From contig NZ_CP009228.1 of the NCBI RefSeq assembly GCF_000755145.1, forward strand, positions 2,279,694 to 2,343,693: DNA of 64,000 nucleotides, read 5' to 3'. The notes under the pieces are model-generated. The model saw only the letters and a program-made list of their open reading frames with translations, did not search any database and had not been told where the DNA came from. Position numbers and translations under genes: made by a program. This document shows positions 8,061 to 15,542 of the stretch, piece by piece (position 1 is the stretch's first letter; each line of letters opens with the position of its first letter). Source of the stretch: Treponema putidum. Lineage in GTDB: Bacteria > Spirochaetota > Spirochaetia > Treponematales > Treponemataceae.

Positions 8061-10004
8061 ATGTTACCAGAAAAAGAAAAAAAATTTTAGACCTTGAAAA
8101 GACCATAAAAAACATCAAGACCTTTATTATAATGCCCAGCCTGAAATTTCGGATGCGGAATTCGATGCTCTTTGGGATGAATTAAAATCCTTAGACCCTC
8201 AAAATAAACTTTTTTTACGGTTCCGCTGGAATCGACCGAGGGCTTTGCAAAATCTGAGCACATTATTCCTATGGGAAGTCAGGAAAAGGCTGCCGATCCG
8301 CCTTCCTTTGAAGCTTGGGCCTTAAAGATGCCCTTTAAAGAATATATCGTGCAATATAAAATGGACGGAGCAAGCCTTGAACTTCAATACGAAGAAGGGC
8401 AGTTCGTGCGTGCCGTTACCAGAGGCGACGGAAAAATCGGGGATGATATAACCGAGAATGTGCTCAAAATGAAAGGGCTGATAAAAGACATTACTGTAAA
8501 TATGGGACATGCCGCCGATGGAGCGAAAGCATTTTCGGGCGGAATAAGGTGCGAGGTTATAATGCTCCGTTCCGTTCATCAAAAGTACTTTAAGGATAAG
8601 GCCAATTGCCGAAATGCCGCAAACGGGCTTATGAAAAAAAAGAACGGAGAATTGTGCGAGCACCTAAACCTCTTTGCCTATGATGCCGTTCAAGGAAGTA
8701 TAGGAAGTCCCTTTACAGGAGAAGCTCCCTTTAAAACCGAGTCCGAAAAACTCATCTGGCTTAAAGAAGCGGGTTTTAATTGTGTTGAAGTAAAATACTG
8801 TAAAAGCATTGATGAGGTAATAGAATATAGGGCTCATGTTATGGATATCCGCCCTTCATTGGACTATGACATAGACGGCCTCGTAATCAAAAACGATACA
8901 ATCGATCCTGATGACATGAAAAGAGCCCGCCCCGAAAAACAAATAGCCTTTAAATTCAGCTTGGAAGAAGCTATTACCGTTCTAAAAGAAATCGAATGGA
9001 GCGAATCGGGGGCTACCTATACGCCCATAGCCCTTATCGAGCCTGTACGCATTGCCGGTACTACGGTAAAAAGAGCGAGCCTTGCAAACCCGAACATAAT
9101 CAAGGCTTTAAACTTGAAAATAGGAAGCAGGGTAGTGGTAACCAAGAGGGGAGAGATAATTCCTAAGATAGAAGCCCTTGTAGAAAATCCTCAGGATGTT
9201 AAAGAAATAGAATATCCTGCAGTCTGTTCCGTCTGCGGAACCCCTCTTACTAATGAGGGATCAAGGCTTTATTGTCCTAATATGAGCTGTCCTAAACTTA
9301 TTCATCACCGAATCGAAAAATGGATAAGCGTTCTTGACATAAGGGATTTCGGTATTACCCTCATAAAAAGGCTTTTTGAGATGGGACGGGTTAATTCAAT
9401 CACCGATTTATATACCCTCACTGTCGAAGAATTAGCAGGCTTAGACCGTATGGGAAAGCTCTCTGCAGAAAAGGTCTATAAGGCTCTCCATTCCAAAAAA
9501 GAAATAAGTTTAACTGAATTTATTGCCGGCTTCGATATTGAGGGAATCGGTGAAACAATGGTCGAAAAGCTTGAAGAAGCGGGTTTTGATGATTTGGATA
9601 AAATCCTTGCAGCCTCGGAAGCCGACTTTGCAAATGTCTACCAGTTCGGTCAAGTCCTCTCCCATACTTTGGTAACCAATCTTTCAGTCTTAAAAGATGA
9701 AATGACAGGATTGATAGATAAGGGGTTTATAAAAATTAAACTTCCGCTTACCTCAGAAGAAGGTGCCGTTTTAAAGGGTATGAGTTTTTGCTTTACAGGA
9801 GAACTTAACACGATGAAAAGGTCTCAGGCTGAAGCCTTGGTGAAGGAAAAGGGCGGAACGGTAAAATCCTCTGTTATAAAGGGCTTAAGTTATCTTGTAA
9901 CCAATACGCCTGATTCCGGTTCATCTAAAAACAAAAAAGCCCAAGAATTAGGAACCGCTATCATAACCGAAGAGGCTTTTTTAAAACTTATTGGGAAGGA
10001 ATAG
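8061..10004 (+). pseudogene. ligA: NAD-dependent DNA ligase, N-terminal region broken by three homopolymer indels
   Basis: LigA seals nicks in DNA using NAD+ and is normally essential. From about 8217 onward the frame is clean: the adenylation motif YKMDGAS (catalytic Lys near residue 101 of the restored protein), the OB fold, a four-cysteine zinc finger (CSVCG and CPNMSC), helix-hairpin-helix repeats and a C-terminal BRCT domain. Upstream, the Ia domain is readable only by adding one base in each of three runs: A8 at 8077-8084, A6 at 8107-8112 and T7 at 8210-8216. This gives a start ATG at 8061 and about 648 residues, the usual length. Without repair, the longest clean frame starts at 8271 and lacks the NAD-binding Ia domain. 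Confidence 0.9.
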
Positions 10005-10006
10005 CC

Positions 10007-10609
10007 TTGTTAAAGAGAAAAAAAAGATTTTTAATTATTTTTTTATCCGTCTCATCCCTGTTTTTTATAATTTTTGGGTCGGTAAGTTTTTATAATTATA
10101 AACTAGGCTATATCAAGCAAAAGCTTTCCAAATCAAATTTAGATATTCATAATACGGGAACGGTAATAAAAACATTCGGACAAAATACCGAGACAGTCAG
10201 TGCCGTTATTTCTTTTTTTACTCCGAGAGGATATCTTATAAACAGCTATGAAAGAGCTTGGCACGGATGGGAGCTTAATCTTGAATGTGTAGTTTTTACT
10301 TTTAAATCAGGTTCAGTAGTATTTCCGTATCGGCTTTTTTCTAATGAATCAAAGTACGGTACCGGCGTAAAACTTTTCGATTACTATAACCGAAAGGGGT
10401 ATCCTGCAATTTACGATTATTCTTTTTTTTCGGATGAAGAGAAGTCTCTTATAAAAACGCTATATAAGTATACTATGTTTTCGCCCTATCTTTTAAAAGT
10501 TTTTTCATATGTAAATATAAAAACCGTAAGTTTACGTAATTTTAGGCCGGATACGGAATACCTTTTATATGCCGGTTCCGATGGGGAAATCAAATTTATA
10601 AAAAATTAA
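10007..10609 (+). CDS. Hypothetical protein with N-terminal membrane anchor
   Basis: A 200-residue protein that I do not recognise. It starts with TTG two bases after the ligA stop, so it is probably co-transcribed with ligA. A basic start (LKRKKRF) and one hydrophobic helix (about residues 8-27) suggest a signal anchor or uncleaved signal. The rest is mixed and rich in aromatic residues and beta-type sequence, with no catalytic motif seen. No better start codon lies nearby; the TTG has no strong ribosome site, in line with coupling to ligA. Confidence 0.7.
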   Translation: MLKRKKRFLIIFLSVSSLFFIIFGSVSFYNYKLGYIKQKLSKSNLDIHNTGTVIKTFGQNTETVSAVISFFTPRGYLINSYERAWHGWELNLECVVFTFKSGSVVFPYRLFSNESKYGTGVKLFDYYNRKGYPAIYDYSFFSDEEKSLIKTLYKYTMFSPYLLKVFSYVNIKTVSLRNFRPDTEYLLYAGSDGEIKFIKN

Positions 10610-10704
10610 ATCAGAAAAGCTTTAAAAACCTTAGTTTTTGATAACCGTACTCAAAATTATCTTAAAAATTTCCTTTAAAATCCATTAAAACCAGTTAAAA
10701 CCTA

Positions 10705-10733
10705 TTGACAAAATTCGGTATATAGAGTAAAGT
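10705..10733 (+). promoter_or_regulatory. Sigma-70 type promoter for the tRNA-Thr/tRNA-Tyr unit
   Basis: A consensus -35 TTGACA at 10705-10710, a 17-bp spacer and a -10 TAAAGT at 10728-10733. The expected start is near 10740, about 10 bases before the tRNA-Thr. Confidence 0.75.
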
Positions 10734-10749
10734 CTTCTTCGTTGTCTAT

Positions 10750-10824
10750 GCCAACTTAGCTCAGCTGGTCCAGAGCACGTGATTTGTAATCTCGGGGTCT
10801 AGGGTTCGAATCCCTAAGTTGGCT
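10750..10824 (+). tRNA. tRNA-Thr (anticodon TGT)
   Basis: A full cloverleaf of 75 nt: acceptor GCCAACT/AGTTGGC with discriminator T, D arm GCTC/GAGC, anticodon loop TTTGTAA, variable loop of 5, and T arm TAGGG/CCCTA around TTCGAAT. The 3' CCA is not encoded. The third pair of the anticodon stem (CGTGA/TCTCG) is a T-T mismatch, while all other stems pair. Confidence 0.95.
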
Positions 10825-10830
10825 TTTTAT

Positions 10831-10912
10831 GGGGAGTTTCCCGAGCGGTCAAAGGGGGCAGACTGTAAATCTGTTGGCTATGCCTTCCAAGGTCCGAATC
10901 CTTGACTCCCCA
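10831..10912 (+). tRNA. tRNA-Tyr (anticodon GTA)
   Basis: An 82-nt class II tRNA with acceptor GGGGAGT/ACTCCCC, anticodon loop CTGTAAA and a long variable arm (TGGCTATGCCTTCC), followed by T arm CAAGG/CCTTG. The T loop reads TCCGAAT instead of the common TTCGAAT. Six bases separate it from tRNA-Thr, so both come from one precursor. CCA is not encoded. Confidence 0.95.
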
Positions 10913-10917
10913 TTTTA

Positions 10918-10969
10918 GGGATTGTTTTAAATCTTTTGATAAAAAAGAGCTTGAAACAATCCCTTTTTT
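10918..10969 (+). terminator. Rho-independent terminator of the tRNA unit
   Basis: A 10-bp perfect stem GGGATTGTTT / AAACAATCCC (10918-10927 and 10954-10963) followed at once by six T. It begins six bases after tRNA-Tyr. It also shows that the next gene cannot start at 10936, inside the hairpin. Confidence 0.85.
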
Positions 10970-10986
10970 GTTTTATACTATTGGAT

Positions 10987-11433
10987 ATGGATAATAAATT
11001 CTGGAAAGACGGTTTAAAATTTTCATGTACAAGATGTTCGGCCTGTTGCCGATTTGATCCGGGATTTGTGTTTTTGTCCGAAAATGACCTTTCGAGATTA
11101 TTAGAGTGGAATTATATGCCGAAAGATGAATTTATAAAAGTATATTGCCGCTGGGTTCCCAAGGATGACGGTTTTGAGTACCTATCCTTAAAAGAAAAAT
11201 CCAATTATGACTGTATACTTTGGGATCAGGGATGTAAGGCTTATACTGCCAGACCTAGACAATGTTCGGATTTTCCGTTTTGGAATTCGATTTTAAGTTC
11301 AAAGGATATGTGGGATATAAATGCCCGATACTGTCCCGGTATGGGAAAGGGTGAATTTTATTCTGCCGAAAAAATTGAAAAGATTCTTACAAGGAGAAAA
11401 GCTGAACCTTGTATTAAACGAAGAGTAGAGTAA
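10987..11433 (+). CDS. YkgJ-family CxxCxxCC cluster protein
   Basis: A 148-residue protein of the CxxCxxCC (YkgJ/UPF0153) family, thought to bind zinc or an iron-sulfur cluster. The motif FSCTRCSACCRF lies near the N-terminus, and further cysteines occur in CKAYTARPRQCSDFPFW and YCPGMGKGEF, the usual family pattern. An in-frame ATG at 10936 is rejected because it lies inside the tRNA terminator; the ATG at 10987 gives the normal family start. It is followed 29 bp later by the MBL hydrolase gene. The molecular role of the family is not firmly known. Confidence 0.85.
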   Translation: MDNKFWKDGLKFSCTRCSACCRFDPGFVFLSENDLSRLLEWNYMPKDEFIKVYCRWVPKDDGFEYLSLKEKSNYDCILWDQGCKAYTARPRQCSDFPFWNSILSSKDMWDINARYCPGMGKGEFYSAEKIEKILTRRKAEPCIKRRVE

Positions 11434-11462
11434 AATTTTAAGGAAGAATTTTTGGAGTATTT

Positions 11463-12425
11463 ATGCTTGTAAAATTTTGGGGTGTTAGGGGGTCTCTTCC
11501 GGCTCCTCTTACACCGTCTCAAGTTCAAAGTAAAATTGCAGCTGTAGTTCAAAGGATAACTCTAAAAGACATCGAAAGTCAGGATTCAAGGGAGCGTTTT
11601 TTAGCCTCTCTTCCAAAATGGCTCTTCGGTACAATAGGTTCCAATACATCCTGTGTCGAGGTTGAAACCAAAGACGGTGAACATTTGATTTTTGATGCAG
11701 GAACGGGAATAAGGGAGTTGGGAATTGATTTAATGAAGAGGCCTGACTACGGAAAAAACAGAACCTATCATTTATTTTTTTCTCACTTTCATTGGGATCA
11801 TATTCAAGGTCTTCCTTTTTTTAATCCGGCCTTCGATCCTCAAAATAAAATTATAGTATACAGTACCCGAAAAAAAGCAAAAGAATTTTTAGAAGATCAA
11901 ATGAAATACCCGTATTTTCCTATTTCGATGCTTGGGGAGGACGGCTTCGGTGCTTCCTTTGAGTTTAAATATATTGAGCCTGATCAAAAATATGTTGAAA
12001 TTGGAGATACTAAGATAGGCTGGCACAGAGTACGTCATCCGGGAGGTTGTACCGCCTATTCTATAATCGAAAACGGGAAAAAAATAATTTATTCTACAGA
12101 TACTGAACTTCGTCCGCGGGATTTTGAACGTAATGAACAAAATGCCGAATTTTATACCGATGCAGAGATGTTGATAATAGATGCTCAGTACACCCTTACC
12201 GATTCAATTCTAAAAGAAGGTTGGGGACACTCTACTTTTTCCGTTGCAATCGATTTTGCGGCCGGCTGGAATATAAAAAGTATAGCTCTTTTTCATCATG
12301 AACCTACATATAAGGATAAAAAAGTCTTTTCTCTAAAGCAGACCGCTGACTGGTACAGAGATTGTTCCAGTGCGCCCGATATCGAAATTTTTATAGCTCA
12401 AGAAGGAGCATCGTTTTTAATATGA
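11463..12425 (+). CDS. MBL-fold metal-dependent hydrolase
   Basis: A 320-residue metallo-beta-lactamase fold enzyme. The metal motif HFHWDH is at residues 108-113; further conserved blocks are HPGGCTAYSI, YSTDTEL, IIDAQY, WGHSTFSVA and LFHHEP. The GHST block and the general plan resemble PhnP/RNase Z-like phosphodiesterases, but the N-terminal GVRGSLPAPL block marks a separate cytoplasmic subgroup often found beside regulatory genes. There is no signal peptide. The stop overlaps the start of a small gene (ATGA). The substrate is unknown; a cyclic phosphodiester or similar is the best guess. Confidence 0.85.
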   Translation: MLVKFWGVRGSLPAPLTPSQVQSKIAAVVQRITLKDIESQDSRERFLASLPKWLFGTIGSNTSCVEVETKDGEHLIFDAGTGIRELGIDLMKRPDYGKNRTYHLFFSHFHWDHIQGLPFFNPAFDPQNKIIVYSTRKKAKEFLEDQMKYPYFPISMLGEDGFGASFEFKYIEPDQKYVEIGDTKIGWHRVRHPGGCTAYSIIENGKKIIYSTDTELRPRDFERNEQNAEFYTDAEMLIIDAQYTLTDSILKEGWGHSTFSVAIDFAAGWNIKSIALFHHEPTYKDKKVFSLKQTADWYRDCSSAPDIEIFIAQEGASFLI

Positions 12426-12613
12426 TTGAAACCGAATTACCGTCATATATTTTTTCAGATGATGAATTAAAATACTTGGCTCTTTATTTTAGAAAAAATG
12501 CCGATTCTATCCCTAAGGTATTGGAGAGGCTTTCGGAATTTGCCGAATCTTATGTTTACAGGAAAATGACTATAGGAGAAGCAGAGGCTTTCTTTGAAAG
12601 AACCGGTTTATAA
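12422..12613 (+). CDS. Small conserved-looking protein, 63 residues
   Basis: A short acidic, helical protein beginning MIETELPSYIFSDDEL and ending near FFERTGL. Its ATG overlaps the MBL hydrolase stop by four bases (ATGA), so it is likely translated with it. Longer in-frame starts inside the hydrolase are rejected. The stop codon lies within a 15-bp perfect inverted repeat. I do not recognise a family; the coupling suggests a partner or regulator of the hydrolase, or simply shared expression with mltG downstream. Confidence 0.65.
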   Translation: MIETELPSYIFSDDELKYLALYFRKNADSIPKVLERLSEFAESYVYRKMTIGEAEAFFERTGL

Positions 12614-12636
12614 TAAAACCGTTTTATTATAAACCG
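12604..12636. repeat. Perfect 15-bp inverted repeat over the end of the small gene
   Basis: CGGTTTATAATAAAA at 12604-12618 pairs with TTTTATTATAAACCG at 12622-12636 around a CCG loop, and a further ATTTATAATAAAA copy follows before the mltG ribosome site. It covers the stop codon of the 63-residue gene. It could be a weak terminator, an mRNA end protector or a binding site; no T-run follows at once. Confidence 0.7.
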
Positions 12637-12659
12637 ATTTATAATAAAAAAGGAATTTT

Positions 12660-13688
12660 ATGAAAAATAAATCAAAGATTATCATTATAATTTTATGTAT
12701 TTCCGCCTGTCTAATTTTTGCCGGTACTGTATTTTTGGTTTTAGGACTGAATAATCCCCCTTTAGAATTTTTAGAATCCGTTGTTACATTTAAGGTAAAC
12801 CGCGGTGCTGCCGCAAAAACGGTTATAAGCGATTTAAAAGCTAAAAATCTTATACGTTCGGAGCTTTATGCTTATGCTTATCTTAGGCTTAAAAAACTTA
12901 ATATAAAAGCCGGCACATATCAAATAAAGCCCGAAATGACGACACGGGATATTTTGCATAAACTTACCGAAGGTTCTCAAGCCCTTAAAAAACTTACCAT
13001 TCCTGAGGGCTTAACTCTAAAAAAAACAGCTCAGCTTTTCGAAAATACCGGTCTTATAAAAGCTGAAGACTTTATTGCAATAACTACTGATCCGGAATTT
13101 TTAGAAAAAAACGGAATTAACGCAAAAACGGCCGAAGGTTTTTTATATCCCGATACCTATTTTTTCGGAGAGGAAGACACTCCTGAGATGATGATAAAAA
13201 TGATTATAAAAACTTTTTTTGAAAAAACTTCATCTATTCCGAATTTTCCTAAAGATTTTTCAGAAATTTATAAAAAAGTAATTTTAGCCAGCATCATTGA
13301 AAGAGAATATCAGCTTCCTGAAGAAGCTCCCATAATTTCAAGTGTTTTTACCAATAGACTTAAAATAAACATGGGACTTCAATCATGTGCAACCGTTGAA
13401 TACATAATTACCGAAATTAAAAACAAAAAACATCCTAAACGTCTTTTTTATGAAGATTTGGAAATTGAAAGTCCTTATAATACCTACATACATGCGGGTC
13501 TTCCGCCGGGGCCTATTTCCAATCCCGGCCTTACTGCTTTAAACGCGGCGTGTAATCCTGAAAGTACGGATTATTTTTATTTTAGACTGATAGACCCTGA
13601 TACCGGAAAGCATATTTTTACAAAAACTATAAGTGAGCATAATAAGGCCGGCGATACATTATTGCTAAAAAAAGCGGCGGGACAATAA
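12660..13688 (+). CDS. mltG: Endolytic murein transglycosylase MltG
   Basis: MltG cuts nascent peptidoglycan strands at the membrane and so ends glycan growth. The 342-residue product has one N-terminal membrane helix (about residues 7-28), a LysM-like subdomain and the YceG catalytic domain. The motif ASIIEREYQ places the likely catalytic Glu at residue 214, matching E218 of the E. coli enzyme. The blocks TVEYIITE, YNTYIHAGLPPGPISNPG and YFYFRLIDPDTGKHIF are typical. The ATG follows AAGGAATTTT. It lies in the same direction as the MBL and small genes, with a palindrome between. Confidence 0.93.
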   Translation: MKNKSKIIIIILCISACLIFAGTVFLVLGLNNPPLEFLESVVTFKVNRGAAAKTVISDLKAKNLIRSELYAYAYLRLKKLNIKAGTYQIKPEMTTRDILHKLTEGSQALKKLTIPEGLTLKKTAQLFENTGLIKAEDFIAITTDPEFLEKNGINAKTAEGFLYPDTYFFGEEDTPEMMIKMIIKTFFEKTSSIPNFPKDFSEIYKKVILASIIEREYQLPEEAPIISSVFTNRLKINMGLQSCATVEYIITEIKNKKHPKRLFYEDLEIESPYNTYIHAGLPPGPISNPGLTALNAACNPESTDYFYFRLIDPDTGKHIFTKTISEHNKAGDTLLLKKAAGQ

Positions 13689-13730
13689 AACTTAAAAATT
13701 TATGTACTTGTAGAATAAAATTATCATTTA

Positions 13731-13739
13731 TGATATAAT
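13731..13739 (+). promoter_or_regulatory. Extended -10 promoter before the glycosyltransferase gene
   Basis: TGATATAAT, a perfect extended -10 (TGn plus TATAAT), 25 bases before the TTG start. No good -35 is seen at the usual spacing, which is normal for extended -10 promoters. Confidence 0.55.
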
Positions 13740-13763
13740 TGTTCATGTTCGGAGGAATTTATT

Positions 13764-14876
13764 TTGAAAATTGGAGTTGATGCGTTCGGATGTGATCACG
13801 GCCGCTCAGGTATAGGCTCTTATATACTGTCCATTGTAAAAAATTTGCCTAAAAATGATTACGAATTCGAGCTTTTTGGTCCCGAACTTGATAAGTATAC
13901 ATATACATCCGATATAGATTATGTTTCTTTTACAGGAATAGATATTTCCGATACAAGACTTTCGGAAAAATTTTGGCATTTTAAAAACTTAAACTCCTTT
14001 ATAAAAAAACAAAGGTATGAGGCCGTAATTTATCCTTCTGGGGTAGAACTTTTACCGCCTGCGTTTACGGTTCCGTCTATTTTGGTTATTCAAGGCCTTT
14101 TATCTGCAGACTTAGGAGCTATTGCAAAAATGGGATTAAAAAGAACCCTAAAAAATGCTTTAGGGATAATAAGTCCTACGGAATATATTAAAAAAGATTT
14201 GGCAAAATTCGGTGTTCCTGATTCATGCATAAAAGTAATATACAACGGTATTGATAGCTCCCTCTTTAAGCCTATTACAAATTATGAAGACAGGGTCTTA
14301 ATACAACCCTTTGCAATTCAAAGGCCTTATATAATTTATGCCTCCCGCATGACTCATGAACAAAAGTGTCATGTAGAGTTAATAAAGGCCTTTGCCTTAT
14401 TTAAAAAAGAAACAGGTTCTTCTCATCGCCTGGTAATTGCAGGTTCTGACGGAAATAATTCCGAGTCTGTTCATAATGCTGTATTACAATCGGGGTTTTC
14501 TTCGGATATTTTACTTACAGGTTATTTTCCCCATGAAAGTCTTCCCCAGCTTTATTCCTCAGCAGACCTTTGCGTGTTTCCTTCTATGATCGAAGGAGTC
14601 GGTCTACCCATTATTGAGGCCATGGCCTGCGGTGTTCCGGTTGCTTGTGCAAAAGCGGGAGCTCTTCCCGAAATTGCAGGAGATTCGGCATTATTTTTTG
14701 ACTCAAAAAAACCGGAAGAAATTGCAAAAGCTATTTCTTCTTTAATCGATTGTGATAAAAATGCAGTAAAGCGAAAAGAAATGATAGAAAAAGGCCTTAA
14801 CTGGGTAAAACAATATAATTGGGAAACTACAGCACATCAGACTGTAGAGTACATAGATTCTCTTTTAAAAAAATAA
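13764..14876 (+). CDS. Family 4 (GT-B) glycosyltransferase
   Basis: A 370-residue cytoplasmic GT-B enzyme. The N-terminal half begins with GVDAFGCDHGRSGIGSY, a glycine-rich acceptor-side loop. The C-terminal half carries VIYNGID, the donor-binding ASRMTHEQKC block and the family motif MIEGVGLPIIEAMACGVPV, the E-x7-E type motif of retaining GT4 enzymes. The start is TTG with a strong GGAGGA ribosome site 8 bases upstream. It stands between mltG and a phosphoribosyltransferase gene. Likely role is transfer of a hexose to a lipid, glycan or protein; donor and acceptor are not readable. Confidence 0.88.
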   Translation: MKIGVDAFGCDHGRSGIGSYILSIVKNLPKNDYEFELFGPELDKYTYTSDIDYVSFTGIDISDTRLSEKFWHFKNLNSFIKKQRYEAVIYPSGVELLPPAFTVPSILVIQGLLSADLGAIAKMGLKRTLKNALGIISPTEYIKKDLAKFGVPDSCIKVIYNGIDSSLFKPITNYEDRVLIQPFAIQRPYIIYASRMTHEQKCHVELIKAFALFKKETGSSHRLVIAGSDGNNSESVHNAVLQSGFSSDILLTGYFPHESLPQLYSSADLCVFPSMIEGVGLPIIEAMACGVPVACAKAGALPEIAGDSALFFDSKKPEEIAKAISSLIDCDKNAVKRKEMIEKGLNWVKQYNWETTAHQTVEYIDSLLKK

Positions 14877-14888
14877 CTAAAAACTATA

Positions 14889-14917
14889 TTGAAAAATATG
14901 CAGTAATATGATACAAT
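14889..14917 (+). promoter_or_regulatory. Sigma-70 type promoter before the phosphoribosyltransferase gene
   Basis: -35 TTGAAA at 14889-14894, 17-bp spacer, -10 TACAAT at 14912-14917; the gene starts 22 bases further on. It would serve the three coupled genes that follow. Confidence 0.6.
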
Positions 14918-14939
14918 TTTAAAATATAACGAGAATCTT

Positions 14940-15542
14940 ATGAAAGAGTTTTTAACCTATAACACTGTAAGAGATAACGGTCTCATCCTTGCAAGAAAAA
15001 TGTATGATGAAAAATATATTCCCGACATTATCTATGCCTCTATGAGGGGCGGAGCTTATTTAGCTAATGTAATAAGCGAATTTTTTAAAATTGCCTATAA
15101 AGATGAAAAAAAAATTTTATATTCCACGGTTGTTGCTCACTCATATTCAGGTGTGCATGATAATACGGATGTTATACTTGACGGTTGGACATTTCCTCCA
15201 AGTAAGTTAAAACCCGATGCTTCTGTTTTATTGGTAGACGATATTTTTGATTCCGGAGCAACGGTAAATTATCTTGTAACGGATTTGGTTAAACAGGGAT
15301 TAAAAAGAAAAAATATAAAAATTGCAGTCCATGATTATAAATACTTTCATAATAAAAAGGAACAGTATGAGCATCATCCCGATTATTGGTGCCGAAAACA
15401 TGACATCTACACCGAAAAAGATAATTTATGGATTCATTATATGAGCCATGAATTAGTCGGTCTTTCGAATGAAGAACTGGAAGAAAATTATTATTCAAAA
15501 AATCCTGCTTTAAGAGATGTATTTAAAGGAATAATCAATTGA
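14940..15542 (+). CDS. Purine-type phosphoribosyltransferase
   Basis: A 200-residue type I PRTase, which moves a phosphoribosyl group from PRPP to a purine base such as xanthine, guanine or hypoxanthine. The PRPP motif VLLVDDIFDSGATV is clear, and RGGAYLANVISEF near residue 40 is the loop that binds pyrophosphate. The C-terminal PDYWCRK and WIHYMSHEL blocks resemble Gpt-like xanthine PRTases more than Hpt. The stop overlaps the TTG start of the next gene (TTGA). The base used cannot be fixed from sequence. Confidence 0.82.
   Translation: MKEFLTYNTVRDNGLILARKMYDEKYIPDIIYASMRGGAYLANVISEFFKIAYKDEKKILYSTVVAHSYSGVHDNTDVILDGWTFPPSKLKPDASVLLVDDIFDSGATVNYLVTDLVKQGLKRKNIKIAVHDYKYFHNKKEQYEHHPDYWCRKHDIYTEKDNLWIHYMSHELVGLSNEELEENYYSKNPALRDVFKGIIN

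Noticed and set aside
10750-10912. Encoded CCA ends on the tRNAs
   Set aside because: Neither tRNA-Thr nor tRNA-Tyr is followed by CCA, so CCA must be added by nucleotidyltransferase.
10936-10986. Longer start for the CxxCxxCC protein
   Set aside because: It lies inside the terminator hairpin of the tRNA unit, and the family start is at 10987.
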